Numbered from the stretch's first letter, positions 16,028 to 25,857 are shown. The stretch: DNA of 64,000 bases from Photobacterium profundum (GCF_003026285.1 NZ_PYOD01000011.1:62001-126000), one strand, 5' to 3'. Notes: generated by a model from the sequence alone, not told the origin. Translations and numbers: made by a program.

Positions 16028-17695
16028 ATGTACAAGGATTTTTTCGGGATAACTGAAACGCCATTTTCGATTGTTCCAAGTGCTCGCTTTCTTTATTTAA
16101 GCGAGCGACACAGGGAAGCTCTCACTCATATGCTGGCAGGGCTGTCTGATGGTGGCGGTTTTGCGCTATTAACGGGCGAAGTGGGAACAGGGAAAACAAC
16201 GGTATTACGTGCATTAATCTCTCGCTTAACCCAAGAAACACAAGTGGCGGTTATTCTTAACCCTGCTTTGTCGGCTCATGACTTGTTAGCTGCTATTTGT
16301 GATGAGCTCGGGTTGAGTTATGTGGACAATGCGAGCTTTAAAGTCTTAACAGACACTATCTATCAACATTTATTGAAGAATCACAGTGAAGGAAAGCAAA
16401 CTTTACTGTTAGTTGATGAAGCTCAGCATTTAATGTCTGATGTGCTGGAGCAACTACGGTTATTGACTAATTTAGAAACGGATAGCCGTAAGTTGCTGAA
16501 AGTAGTATTGATCGGGCAGCCTGAATTGCAATATTTGTTACAACAAGACAACCTTCGTCAATTGGCTCAACGTATAACCTCTCGCTATCACTTACTTCCA
16601 TTAACCGCTGATGAAGTCAGTGAATATGTGAATTACCGTTTACGTGCGGTAAATTGTCTCTACCCTGTATTTGACGCTTCCGTTGTTCGTCAGCTTGCAA
16701 AAGCAACGGGCGGGGTTCCACGATTGATTAACCTTGTCTGTGATAAGGCGATGCTGCGAGCGTGTCAACATTCACGTCACCAAGTTACCAAAGTGATGAT
16801 GACTCAGGCATGTGATGATGTGCTTAGTTGGCAATTACCTGCTACCCAAGCGAATCGTCATTCCTCAGCCACAATACCAACAGGATTCATTCGATGGGGA
16901 ACGACAGCGCTGGTAGCTGTTCTACTCGCTGGTGGTGGCTGGTATTGGAGCAGTCAGCAGGAAGACGGTTCTATCGCGACAGCGACTGTAACAACAGTCC
17001 CCGCTTCTACCGTTCAAGTGAGCGAACCCGCTCCTGTTCGTGCTGAATCTGTTGAAGAGATTGAGATTGTTAAAGTGGCGACACCGGTAGAACGTCTTCA
17101 AGCGGCGATAACGCAAAGTCGACATGAACGACAAGCCATGCAATCGCTTTATCAATTGTGGGGGTTTGACACCGCGCTTAACCAAGCGAATTGTACGACG
17201 AGCCAACGAATTCAATTGACTTGCCATCAAGGTAATACTGATCTAAATCGATTAGGTTTAATCAATCGCCCAGCGATGGTGACTTTACAAGATAACCAAC
17301 AAAAAACGTTTTATGCTGTTGTTTATGCCGTTACAGCAAAGCGCATTGAGTTATTATTTGGTGGAGAACGGATTGCAGTTAAACCCGAGTGGTTTGAGCA
17401 ACACTGGCAGGGTGAATATACCTTATTGTGGCGTCCTCCTCATGGCAGTAAAACAACCATTCGTTATGGTCAGCAAGGGCCACGTGTTGCATGGCTTAGT
17501 CAGCAACTCAATTCCTTTTTAGGAGAAACTCAAACTCATTCTGATTATTTTGGTCAATCGGTATTAGATAAATTGCGTCGTTTTCAGCGATCGCAAGATT
17601 TAGCTGCAGATGGTATAGCGGGTCCTTTGACGCTAATGGTACTTGATTCTGCGTTGAATCTGCCTGGCCCGACATTGCAACCGGAGAGAAGCTAA
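16028..17695 (+). CDS. gspA: GspA/ExeA-type AAA ATPase of type II secretion
   Basis: ATPase that, with GspB, binds peptidoglycan and helps place the type II secretion secretin (GspD) in the outer membrane. It has 555 residues. Residues 1-270 form an AAA domain, with Walker A GEVGTGKTT at about 50-58 and Walker B TLLLVDEAQHL near 130. A single membrane span lies around 285-305 (ALVAVLLAGGGWYW). The periplasmic part ends in a PG_binding_1 domain (about 485-545, FQRSQDLAADGIAGPLT). The paralogue MshM lacks the extended periplasmic region, so GspA/ExeA fits better. It overlaps gspB by one base (TAATG). No other gsp genes are in the window. Confidence 0.9.
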   Translation: MYKDFFGITETPFSIVPSARFLYLSERHREALTHMLAGLSDGGGFALLTGEVGTGKTTVLRALISRLTQETQVAVILNPALSAHDLLAAICDELGLSYVDNASFKVLTDTIYQHLLKNHSEGKQTLLLVDEAQHLMSDVLEQLRLLTNLETDSRKLLKVVLIGQPELQYLLQQDNLRQLAQRITSRYHLLPLTADEVSEYVNYRLRAVNCLYPVFDASVVRQLAKATGGVPRLINLVCDKAMLRACQHSRHQVTKVMMTQACDDVLSWQLPATQANRHSSATIPTGFIRWGTTALVAVLLAGGGWYWSSQQEDGSIATATVTTVPASTVQVSEPAPVRAESVEEIEIVKVATPVERLQAAITQSRHERQAMQSLYQLWGFDTALNQANCTTSQRIQLTCHQGNTDLNRLGLINRPAMVTLQDNQQKTFYAVVYAVTAKRIELLFGGERIAVKPEWFEQHWQGEYTLLWRPPHGSKTTIRYGQQGPRVAWLSQQLNSFLGETQTHSDYFGQSVLDKLRRFQRSQDLAADGIAGPLTLMVLDSALNLPGPTLQPERS

Positions 17696-18642
17696 TGTCC
17701 AATTTGTTGAACGCGATAGAGCAGTCAGAGCAAGGACACTCAGCACAACAATCTCAGCCTGTTACTCATCAAGTGCCTCATGGCAATGCGGTGGTACATT
17801 CATTAAAACAAGATAAACTGACACCGAAAGTACCCAGTTGGTTACTGCCGTTGGTGATAGCTATTCTACCGGCCGTATTGATCGTCGGTTATAAGATACA
17901 AATGTCTTCTGAAACCGAGCTTACGGCACAACCGCTTGCACCACTGACTCAGCCTCAGGAAGTGCGCGTTATTGCCCCTGAGCGTGCGATACAGAGCGTA
18001 GCGGCGATTAAACCGGTAAAGGTTAAGCCGGCAAGGGTAAGCAGCGCAGACGGTCAATTTGTGTTTTTAGCCTATCCAGAGTTAGTGACAGAGCCATTAC
18101 CTTTAGGTGATAGCCAATATTTAGCTCAACCAGCCTATGCTGAGATTCAGACCGACACTCGACCAGCAAGCGTTCCTGTATCTCGACAGGAGGCTGAACG
18201 TTATACCAATGAAAGTGCAAGTCGTGATCGTTCAGCATTAGCTGAGACTGATCTTTTACAATTGGATAACCTTGATTTGTCTGGTCTATCACCACAGCTT
18301 GCTCAGCAGTTGAAGTCGGCTATTGCAGCAACAGATGAGATGCCGTATTACGATAGCGAACCTACAGAAAGACGAGCAGTGCCGCAAACTAACCCTGAAC
18401 CAGCCATTGTGCCTCTTGGTCAATTGCCTGTTGCCGTTCAGGAGCGCTTACCGTCACTGAATTTTGAGCAGCATATTTACTCATCAACGCCAGAAAGCCG
18501 TTGGGTGAAAGTGAATGGTCGAGAGGTGTTTGAAGGTGACGAGATCGCTGATGGTGTGAAAATCTACCGAATTGATCCACGGCAAGTTGTGTTGGCATTT
18601 GATGGTTATTTAGTTTCGATGCCAGCGCTTTCTGAGTGGTAA
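17695..18642 (+). CDS. gspB: General secretion pathway protein B
   Basis: Partner of GspA in assembling the type II secretin. It has 315 residues: a polar N-terminus, one membrane span near residues 48-66 (LLPLVIAILPAVLIVGY), a long variable periplasmic linker, and a C-terminal T2SSB domain (about 245-312, with SSTPESRWVKVNGREVFEGDEI and VVLAFDGYLVSMP). The ATG overlaps the gspA stop. Start and partner order match ExeA-ExeB of Aeromonas. A bidirectional terminator follows. Confidence 0.88.
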   Translation: MSNLLNAIEQSEQGHSAQQSQPVTHQVPHGNAVVHSLKQDKLTPKVPSWLLPLVIAILPAVLIVGYKIQMSSETELTAQPLAPLTQPQEVRVIAPERAIQSVAAIKPVKVKPARVSSADGQFVFLAYPELVTEPLPLGDSQYLAQPAYAEIQTDTRPASVPVSRQEAERYTNESASRDRSALAETDLLQLDNLDLSGLSPQLAQQLKSAIAATDEMPYYDSEPTERRAVPQTNPEPAIVPLGQLPVAVQERLPSLNFEQHIYSSTPESRWVKVNGREVFEGDEIADGVKIYRIDPRQVVLAFDGYLVSMPALSEW

Positions 18643-18678
18643 GTGTTTTGAGGTAGTTTGGGTATACCGTTAATAGAT

Positions 18679-18712
18679 AAAAAAAATGGCAGCCCATAGG
18701 CTGCCATTTTTA
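18679..18712. terminator. Bidirectional terminator between gspB and ygiM
   Basis: Stem ATGGCAGCC/GGCTGCCAT (18686-18694 and 18699-18707) with a four-base loop, flanked by A and T runs. Confidence 0.85.
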
Positions 18713-18727
18713 TAAGGAAATCTATTA

Positions 18728-19345
18728 TTATGCCCAGCCGTTATTACGCTTACGGCGACGTGGAATAATATGTGGAAGTACTAGACCAAGTAGCAAGCCA
18801 AAACCAGCCACCATACTGCCATACGTAAACCACTTCATGAGTAGGTCATCTTTCTGAGTGTCAATCTTCGCACGTAACTCACGAATTTCGGCTTGAGATG
18901 CCGTTAATTGATCATTCATTTTAATGCTTTTCTCTTCCATTTCACTGATTTGAGTATTGCGTAGCGCCAGTGAATTTTTCAAACCTGCATTTTGCTCATC
19001 GCTTGATTTTGTCGCTTCAGCAAGCGCTGCTTTTACTTCTGTTAATTCACTTTCAAGCGCAGGTACACGAGCTTGTAAGCCAACTTGACGAGAAACGAAG
19101 TCTGAGTTTACCCAACCGGAGCGTCCACGGTCATCGGTAACGCGGCTAAAGCCCGTTTCTTTGTTGGTTTCCAGTAATGCTACTTTGGTACCCGCATTCA
19201 CACTACCGATAATACGGAATTGAGTGCTTGGACCTTTGTGCATGTAAGTGAATAAGTTGTCCGAAATATAACGAACTTGCTCAGCTTGCACAGGAGCTGT
19301 AACAACAGCGCAAGCTAATAATAAAATGCTAATTAGATGCTTCAC
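18728..19345 (-). CDS. ygiM: YgiM-like SH3-domain protein (TIGR04211 family)
   Basis: Envelope protein of unclear function, 205 residues (E. coli YgiM 206). It has a signal peptide (residues 1-21, ending PVQA), a bacterial SH3 domain (about 22-90, with MHKGPSTQFRIIGSV and GRSGWVNSDFV), a coiled coil (about 90-165), one membrane span (about 170-190) and a basic cytoplasmic tail RRRKRNN. The SH3 domain would lie in the periplasm and may bind peptidoglycan. It is next to cca in E. coli too. Confidence 0.88.
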   Translation of the reverse strand: MKHLISILLLACAVVTAPVQAEQVRYISDNLFTYMHKGPSTQFRIIGSVNAGTKVALLETNKETGFSRVTDDRGRSGWVNSDFVSRQVGLQARVPALESELTEVKAALAEATKSSDEQNAGLKNSLALRNTQISEMEEKSIKMNDQLTASQAEIRELRAKIDTQKDDLLMKWFTYGSMVAGFGLLLGLVLPHIIPRRRKRNNGWA

Positions 19346-19414
19346 AATTTGATCCTTGAGGAGCCGTATTCTTTAAGAGCACAGATACTAAAAACTTTGT
19401 GCCTTAGGTGCAAG

Positions 19415-19443
19415 AAAAGAGGGAGGCAAAGCCTCCCTCTTTT
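19415..19443 (-). terminator. Terminator of the DUF47-PiT operon
   Basis: A 13-bp perfect stem with a three-base loop (19415-19427 and 19431-19443), 15 bases after the PiT stop. It is G+C-rich in the core with A/T ends on both sides. Confidence 0.85.
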
Positions 19444-19458
19444 GAACCTGAGTCACGA

Positions 19459-20727
19459 TTAACCAAAAATAGCTTGCATGATGTAGAAGAAAACAACAGC
19501 AAGTAGGGCGCCAGCAGGTAACGTTATAACCCAAGACGCGACGATATTACGCACGACACCTAAGTTCAACGCACCAATACCACGGGCGAAAGCAACACCA
19601 ATTACACCACCAACTAACGTTTGTGTTGTAGAGATTGGTAAGCCTGTACCAGATGCTAATACCACGGTTGATGCTGTTGCTAACTGAGCAGCAAAGCCTC
19701 GACTTGGTGTTAGTTCTGTAATACCAGTACCAACGGTGGCCATTACTTTGTGTCCCATTGTTGCTAGACCAATAACAATACCGATACCACCTAATGGTAG
19801 AATCCACCATGCTATTGTTGTTTTCTCTGCAATTTGTCCCATATTCTGAACGGTTGATACAACCGCAGATAGAGGACCAATCGCATTAGCTACATCATTG
19901 GAACCATGAGCAAATGCCATCGCACACGCTGTAACAACCATTAATAGGCTGAATACGCGTTCTACGCCAGCATAGCCATTGCTATCAACTGAGCTACCAT
20001 CGTCAGTGTATTTTTTACTGATATAGATATAACCAAAAATCATAATCAGAGTAGATACAGCAGCCGATGCCGCCCAAGCTTCACCACTTGATAGATGTAA
20101 TCCAACGTGTTTTAGCCCTTTTGTAATTGTTACCAACGCAATGACCATCGCAGTGATAAACATATAAACAGGGACAAAACGCTTGGCATTTATCAAGGGG
20201 TTATCAGTATCGAAAATGAGGCGCTGAGCACTGATAAAGATCAGGTAAGCAAAGAGACCTGAAATTAAAGGAGTAATAAGCCAGCTACCGACAATGCCCT
20301 GAACCGAGTGCCAATCCACAGCTTCAGTACCAACCGAAATACACGCAAAACCAATGATAGCACCGATGATTGAGTGTGTTGTTGATACAGGCCAGCCCAT
20401 ATAAGAAGCTAGCAGTAGCCATGTTCCAGCAGCAAGAAGAGCTGACATCATACCGTAAACCAAAACTTCTGGTTGATCAGTATAAAACGACATGTCGATA
20501 ACACCCTTACGGATAGTATCTGTTACTTCACCACCCGCAAGGTAAGCACCTGCGAATTCAAAAATCATCGCAATGATGATTGCTTGTTTAACGGTAAGTG
20601 CCTTTGAACCTACTGAAGTACCCATAGCATTGGCAACATCATTTGCACCAATACCAATCGCCATCAAAAGACCGAAGATAGCCGCCACCAAAATAAGAAT
20701 GGTGCCGTAGTTAGCCAGGATTTCCAT
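19459..20727 (-). CDS. PiT-family inorganic phosphate transporter
   Basis: Low-affinity phosphate permease (metal-phosphate symport in the family), integral to the inner membrane with about ten hydrophobic spans. It has 422 residues, shorter than E. coli PitA (499). The duplicated PiT signature is clear: GANDVANAMGTSVGS near residue 27 and HGSNDVANAIGPLSAV near residue 270. It is 31 bases downstream of a DUF47 (PhoU-like) gene. That pairing is common and suggests the small partner controls the transporter. I do not name it pitA because several Vibrionaceae PiT types exist. Confidence 0.93.
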   Translation of the reverse strand: MEILANYGTILILVAAIFGLLMAIGIGANDVANAMGTSVGSKALTVKQAIIIAMIFEFAGAYLAGGEVTDTIRKGVIDMSFYTDQPEVLVYGMMSALLAAGTWLLLASYMGWPVSTTHSIIGAIIGFACISVGTEAVDWHSVQGIVGSWLITPLISGLFAYLIFISAQRLIFDTDNPLINAKRFVPVYMFITAMVIALVTITKGLKHVGLHLSSGEAWAASAAVSTLIMIFGYIYISKKYTDDGSSVDSNGYAGVERVFSLLMVVTACAMAFAHGSNDVANAIGPLSAVVSTVQNMGQIAEKTTIAWWILPLGGIGIVIGLATMGHKVMATVGTGITELTPSRGFAAQLATASTVVLASGTGLPISTTQTLVGGVIGVAFARGIGALNLGVVRNIVASWVITLPAGALLAVVFFYIMQAIFG

Positions 20728-20758
20728 TGTAAAACCTTGTTATTTTAAATTCTCGTGC

Positions 20759-21439
20759 TTAAGAGCGCGACAGCATGATTTCTAATCGCGAGCCGACACG
20801 TTGTGCCTGATCAGCGATACCGCCAACCCACTCGAGAATTTTATAAAGGAACATTACATCTACCGGGTTATATTGGTCTTCGATAGACATAAGCTGTTGG
20901 CGCAAGATAATCTGCATGGTGTCAGTGTCATCTTCGATGACGTCAAGCTGATTAATCATTTCGGCAACAAGCGTTACTTCTCTGCCTTTGAAGCCTGTTT
21001 CTAGCAGTTCATCCAATTCATTGATCACTCGACGAGCTTGGTCAGCTGAGTCAAGGCAGCGTTGGACGTATGCGACGAAATCAGGATACATAACGGCAGG
21101 GATTTGTAGCTTACGACCTAGGACTCGACCTGCGATGTCTTTTGATAGATTGGCTAGTTTATCCTGTTGAGTAAGAAGTCCTAACATGTCAGTACGGTCG
21201 ACTGGCATGAAAAGGCCACGAGGAAGCTTTAGACGGATCTCACGCTTCAATACATCCGCATCTTTTTCAAGTTGCGAAATCTGTTCACGTAAGTGAGACG
21301 CTTTGTCCCAGTCTCCAGCATTACATGCTTCAAAGAATGGTATAAGCAAATCGCAACATTCATTTACGCGAGTAACGTGACGTTGCAGTGGTTTCATTGG
21401 GGATTTAGCAAAGAGCCCCATAATTGTATTTACTGGCAT
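20759..21439 (-). CDS. DUF47 / TIGR00153 PhoU-like protein
   Basis: Cytoplasmic all-helical protein of 226 residues from the DUF47 family, distant relatives of PhoU. It begins MPVNTIMGLFAKSPMKPLQRHV, and has a helical core with acidic residues (LEKDADVLKREI, DVIEDDTDTMQIIL) of the kind that bind metal clusters in PhoU. It forms an operon with the PiT transporter and probably gates or tunes phosphate uptake, by analogy with PhoU and the Pst system; that role is an inference. Divergent from ygiF. Confidence 0.88.
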   Translation of the reverse strand: MPVNTIMGLFAKSPMKPLQRHVTRVNECCDLLIPFFEACNAGDWDKASHLREQISQLEKDADVLKREIRLKLPRGLFMPVDRTDMLGLLTQQDKLANLSKDIAGRVLGRKLQIPAVMYPDFVAYVQRCLDSADQARRVINELDELLETGFKGREVTLVAEMINQLDVIEDDTDTMQIILRQQLMSIEDQYNPVDVMFLYKILEWVGGIADQAQRVGSRLEIMLSRS

Positions 21440-21624
21440 AGCCGATCAACCTGAGAGAGTGCCTTAAATGGCGAATTCTTGAGCGATGGTCATTGAGGCG
21501 CGCATGTTAACGTATAACTAAGTATAGGGGAACCACTTTTGATCAAGGTTTTGTTGATATTTCTCACTTGCCCCCAAGCGCATAAGGAAATATCCTTGGT
21601 TTGCCACTGTTTATAGGTATAACT

Positions 21625-23142
21625 ATGGAAACTGAGATAGAACTGAAGCTTTTCGTTTCGCCGGAATTTTCGAGTCATTTATTGCGCAAAATATCTGAAT
21701 CGAAAATACTGCAGCAAAGCAGCCGCATGCTTGGCAACGTCTACTTCGACACACCCGAGCAAATTTTGCGACAGCACGATATAGGCTTGCGTATTCGTCG
21801 CTATGATGACGTATATGTTCAGACACTAAAAACGGCGGGTCGTGTTGTTGCGGGTTTGCATCAGCGTCCGGAATACAACGCTGAAACCAATAGCACGATA
21901 CCTGATCTTACTTTACATCCGGTCGATGCATGGCCAGAAAGTGTAGATGTTGCCGATATTCAACAGCAACTTCAGCCATTATTTTCAACTGATTTTGAGC
22001 GTCAACAATGGTTGGTTGCAATGCCTGATGGTAGTCAGATTGAATTGGCTTTTGATCAGGGGCATGTTAGTGCCAATGGCCAAACGACTCCCATCTGTGA
22101 AGTTGAGTTAGAACTGATTTCTGGTCAAACCGATGCTTTGTTTACATTAGCTCGCGAGCTTTGTACCGAAGGCGGTATGCGTCTGGGTAATTTAAGTAAA
22201 GCGGCACGAGGTTACCGCCTTGCTGCGGGGTATGAGGGCGATGATGTTAAAGCGTTGACCTTTGTGAATGTTGAACCTCAAGACTCAGTTGAAACGGTTT
22301 TCGTAAATACGTTAGAACATGCTTTAGGGCATTGGCATTATCATGAGCAGATTTTTGCTGAGTGTCATGATCTAGCCGCGCTTAGCGAACTTAAAAATGC
22401 CTTAAGTTTAATTCGACAAGCCTTTGTTGTTTTTGGTGGCGTGATCCCTCGCCGTGCGAGTGCATTAATTCGACAAGAATTACAGTGGCTTGAAGGTGAA
22501 CTTCAGTGGTTAAATGAAGCGTCAAATATTGTGGCAATTCAGGCAGAAAAAGGGAGTTTACTGAAAAAATTAAATACCCGTAAACCATTACTTCAGCAGT
22601 TGGATGCTCGCTTTGAAGCGCTACCGACTGCCAGTGATATGTTGCAGCTATTACAATCTGCACGATATTGCGGTTTACTGCTTGATTTAAGCCGCTGGAT
22701 TTTAAGTCGAGGTTGGCAGCCATTCCTTGATGACAAAATGCGGAATAAATTAGCGGATAATATTAAACCGTTTTCTGATAGTGCGTTATCTCGTTCATGG
22801 GAAGAGCTACAAGATGTTTTCCCTTCTTCTCGTGAATTAAATCGGATTGATTATTTTGATCAACAACCCCGGTTATTACGTAATTTGATGAGCGGTATGT
22901 GTTTTGCTGAGCTGTATGATGAAGGTAAACGCTCGTACTTTAGAATGCCATGGCAAGACCTTTTACAAGGTATTGAAGATCTCCATCAACTAGATGTGGT
23001 TCGTTCTCTTGTGGTCCTTCAAGGCGATGAAGAAGATCAAGCTCAGATTGAAAAATGGCTGAGTCGTAAAGAAGAATCATTGATCCATGCGATGGATCAG
23101 ACGCGTCAAATGGGGATTGAATTAACTCCGTACTGGCCATAA
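21625..23142 (+). CDS. ygiF: Inorganic triphosphatase, CYTH-CHAD protein
   Basis: A 505-residue cytoplasmic protein. The N-terminal CYTH domain begins METEIELKL, which carries the ExExK signature for triphosphate and metal binding, and includes FDTPEQILRQHDIGLRIRR; E. coli YgiF hydrolyses inorganic triphosphate. The C-terminal CHAD helical domain (about residues 215-500) has histidine-rich helices (HALGHWHYHEQIF) thought to bind polyphosphate. The start is ATG 21625; a TTG at 21601 is in frame but has no homology. Its neighbours on both sides (PiT/DUF47 and glnE) fit, respectively, phosphate handling and the E. coli ygiF-glnE order. Confidence 0.93.
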   Translation: METEIELKLFVSPEFSSHLLRKISESKILQQSSRMLGNVYFDTPEQILRQHDIGLRIRRYDDVYVQTLKTAGRVVAGLHQRPEYNAETNSTIPDLTLHPVDAWPESVDVADIQQQLQPLFSTDFERQQWLVAMPDGSQIELAFDQGHVSANGQTTPICEVELELISGQTDALFTLARELCTEGGMRLGNLSKAARGYRLAAGYEGDDVKALTFVNVEPQDSVETVFVNTLEHALGHWHYHEQIFAECHDLAALSELKNALSLIRQAFVVFGGVIPRRASALIRQELQWLEGELQWLNEASNIVAIQAEKGSLLKKLNTRKPLLQQLDARFEALPTASDMLQLLQSARYCGLLLDLSRWILSRGWQPFLDDKMRNKLADNIKPFSDSALSRSWEELQDVFPSSRELNRIDYFDQQPRLLRNLMSGMCFAELYDEGKRSYFRMPWQDLLQGIEDLHQLDVVRSLVVLQGDEEDQAQIEKWLSRKEESLIHAMDQTRQMGIELTPYWP

Positions 23143-23203
23143 ACAATAGCTTGGCTAAACGTCATGTCTGATTGTTATGCTCACATTTGAAATCACATAA
23201 AAG

Positions 23204-23233
23204 AAGCGCGCCTATTGTTGGGCGCTTTTTTAT
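23204..23233 (+). terminator. Terminator of ygiF
   Basis: AAGCGC pairs with GCGCTT, with two further inner pairs around a bulged G, followed by a run of six T. It ends just before the stop of the convergent channel gene. Confidence 0.75.
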
Positions 23234-23235
23234 GC

Positions 23236-24027
23236 TCACTTTTTATGTTTTTCGAGGTGCTCAAGGCTCGTATTGTTATTCAGGCGAGACTCTAAGTTTT
23301 CTAATCGTTCAATCAGTCGCGTTTGTGACTCGAGCATTTGTTGCCATTCTTTCTTTCGTTTTTTTTCATTCGTTTCTTTCTGTTTTTGTGGGCCAGTAAT
23401 CACAGAACTGACTAAACCTGCCACCATACCAAACAGACCCACCCCACAGATTATAATTACAGCAGCCAATAATTTACCGGAAATAGTAACGGGATAGTGG
23501 TCGCCATAGCCTACGGTCGAAATGGTTACAAATACCCACCATACTGCATCAGTAGCAGAGTGAATATTAGCGTTAGGGTCGCTACCTTCTAAAATTAATA
23601 TCAGCGCAGAACCGACAGTTACAAGTACCGTAATTAATAAAAAAATGGTGGCGACGGTCGCTTCTCTGCGATTACTTCGGATATGAGCCAACACTTGCTG
23701 GCTAGAACGGATTAGCCGTAATACGCGAAATATTTGTAATACGCGAATATAGCGAACAGGTTCAATGATTGGAATGCTGGCAATGAAGTCTAACCAATGG
23801 GTTTTAAGGTAGTTGATTTTCTGCTTAGAACGGCATAAATCGGTCAATAATTGGCTCCAAAACATTAAACAGATAAATGTATCAATGCCCAGAAATAGTC
23901 TGTAAACATCATCTGTTTGCGGAATAAATATTAAACTGGTCACAATCGCTAACGACATGAAAGATAATATTAAAGCCATCAAGCTCATTGGATGCAACTC
24001 ATGTTTGACGCCGTCGATCTTTTTCAT
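23236..24027 (-). CDS. Voltage-gated-like potassium channel
   Basis: A 263-residue integral membrane protein of the ion transport (Kv-like) family. Several hydrophobic spans are followed by an S4-like helix with regularly spaced arginines (RYIRVLQIFRVLRLIRS), a pore loop with the selectivity filter TVGYGD at about residue 171, and the last span. A C-terminal charged coiled coil (about 215-260, KETNEKKRKKEW then RLIERLENLESRLNN) probably assembles the tetramer. The substrate, K+, is inferred from the filter. The physiological role is not known. Transcribed alone, divergent from the chemoreceptor gene. Confidence 0.88.
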   Translation of the reverse strand: MKKIDGVKHELHPMSLMALILSFMSLAIVTSLIFIPQTDDVYRLFLGIDTFICLMFWSQLLTDLCRSKQKINYLKTHWLDFIASIPIIEPVRYIRVLQIFRVLRLIRSSQQVLAHIRSNRREATVATIFLLITVLVTVGSALILILEGSDPNANIHSATDAVWWVFVTISTVGYGDHYPVTISGKLLAAVIIICGVGLFGMVAGLVSSVITGPQKQKETNEKKRKKEWQQMLESQTRLIERLENLESRLNNNTSLEHLEKHKK

Positions 24028-24209
24028 TATTTAATCTTCACAATCTGCTGCCGATAGTTAATATAGCTATAGTTTTTTTGAGCTTTGAAATAATTCAGGC
24101 TTTTTCGATTCAATGGGTAAAGCAATCGGTTTGTTGGGCATGATGTCGCTATCACTATAAACAACTGAGATCGTTGAAGCCAGTGCACAATTAAATAGGG
24201 AGATACCAA

Positions 24210-25811
24210 ATGACCAAGATGGTGTTCAAACCATGGGAAAAAGGATTAACAAATATACGTCTTGTGCCTAAGCTCGTATTGTTAATGGTATTCAGTACGT
24301 TGCTACTGATTGGTAAACAATTATGGGATGCAAATACCTTTCATCAGTCAGTTGTGCAGATTCAACAAGATCGTTCTGAAGAGTTAGCCCAAGCGAACGC
24401 TGCGTTATTAAATAGTTTTCTTGCCCAAGGCGAAAGCGGCAAGGCAATGGCAGAGCAAATAATTAATACACAAGCTGCAAGCTGGCAAGAAGGCGCATAC
24501 CTCTATTTAGTTGAGCGTGATACTGGAAAGGTGATTGGTCATCCTACGGCCCGTTCTATCAGTAATTTAACGGATATCACTGATCAAGGTATCTCTTTAG
24601 CGCGGTATTTTTCACAGCATACTGGTGCAGGTTCTATTGTTCTTAACGATCAGGCTCGTTTTGACTATGCGATTGAATTACCTCAGTGGAACTGGTTGGT
24701 TGTTGCATCGCAGTCTGCGTCAGTCGCTGATGGTTACTACAATGGTTTTCTTACTCAGGTGGCTTGGCAAACGGGTTTAATGATTGTGGCATTCATGGCC
24801 ATTTTATTGGGTGGTTCCAGTGTGATGCTACGCCAGACACAGTATTTAGCCGATAGCATTAAAAAGTTGGCCGATCGTGATTTATCTCAACCGATCAACA
24901 TGGATTGCAATGATGAATATGGCGATTTGGCGCGTGAGCTTGAACGAACGCGGGTGCAACTGCGTGATGTGATGGGTAATCAACGTGAAACATCAGCAGA
25001 ACTGTCTTGCTTGGCCGAGATTATGTCGATCAGTATGGTGGAAACGAAAGAATCGGCCAAAGAAGAATTTACTGAAATTGATCAACTTGCTTCTGCAATG
25101 AGTGAAATGACCTCGACGGTACAAACAGTTGCTGAGCATGCTCGTGATGCATCAAATACCACTGAAGGTACCTCTGAGCAAGCGGCACAGGGGCAAGAGT
25201 TTGTCTCGAAAACCATCGTTACTATTAATCAACTATCTCAAGATATTACGCAATCGGCTAGTGCGGTAAATCAAGTGGAAGCACGTGTTGATCAAATTGG
25301 CAGCGTTATTGTTACTATTCAAGGTATTTCCGAGCAAACTAACTTACTGGCATTGAACGCAGCTATTGAAGCGGCACGTGCGGGTGATGCCGGGCGCGGT
25401 TTTGCGGTTGTGGCAGATGAAGTGCGTAACTTGGCACAGCGAACCCAAACAGCCACGGTTGAGATTCAAGAGATGATCTCTCAATTACAAAGCAGCGCTA
25501 ATCAAGCGGTTGATTTGATGGAACAAAGTGTTGTAGAAGCTGCTGAAGGGGTTGATTTAGTGACTCGAGCTGGCGGCGAGTTAGATAAAATCGTTGAGCA
25601 AGTGCAAAAAATCAATGACATGAACTTCCACATAGCCTCGGCTGCTGAACAGCAAACGGCAGTAGCTGATGAGATGAATCAAAATTTAACCAATGTTCGT
25701 GAATTGGTTGAAGCCTCCGTGACGGTTGTAAGTGAGCTGTCAGAAACATCAGACACGATGCAAGCTTACGCTAATGATTTGGAAGGGAAGATCCAAGCAT
25801 TTAAAGTGTAA
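24210..25811 (+). CDS. Methyl-accepting chemotaxis protein with a Cache-type sensor
   Basis: Chemoreceptor of 533 residues. The order is: TM1 (about 22-40); a periplasmic single-Cache-like domain (about 41-180, with YLYLVERDTGKVIGHPTA and QWNWLVVASQ); TM2 (about 186-205); HAMP (about 206-260); then a long signalling coiled coil. The CheA/CheW-binding tip is classical: NLLALNAAIEAARAGDAGRGFAVVADEVR is divided here as NLLALNAAIEAARAG at about residue 380 followed by DAGRGFAVVADEVRNLA. The C-terminus lacks an NWETF-like CheR tether. The ligand is unknown. RBS AGGGAGAT precedes the ATG. Single-gene unit with its own terminator. Confidence 0.93.
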   Translation: MTKMVFKPWEKGLTNIRLVPKLVLLMVFSTLLLIGKQLWDANTFHQSVVQIQQDRSEELAQANAALLNSFLAQGESGKAMAEQIINTQAASWQEGAYLYLVERDTGKVIGHPTARSISNLTDITDQGISLARYFSQHTGAGSIVLNDQARFDYAIELPQWNWLVVASQSASVADGYYNGFLTQVAWQTGLMIVAFMAILLGGSSVMLRQTQYLADSIKKLADRDLSQPINMDCNDEYGDLARELERTRVQLRDVMGNQRETSAELSCLAEIMSISMVETKESAKEEFTEIDQLASAMSEMTSTVQTVAEHARDASNTTEGTSEQAAQGQEFVSKTIVTINQLSQDITQSASAVNQVEARVDQIGSVIVTIQGISEQTNLLALNAAIEAARAGDAGRGFAVVADEVRNLAQRTQTATVEIQEMISQLQSSANQAVDLMEQSVVEAAEGVDLVTRAGGELDKIVEQVQKINDMNFHIASAAEQQTAVADEMNQNLTNVRELVEASVTVVSELSETSDTMQAYANDLEGKIQAFKV

Positions 25812-25857
25812 AAATTATCGAGTAGTGAGAAAGCACTCATCTTCAATGTTTTTATAA

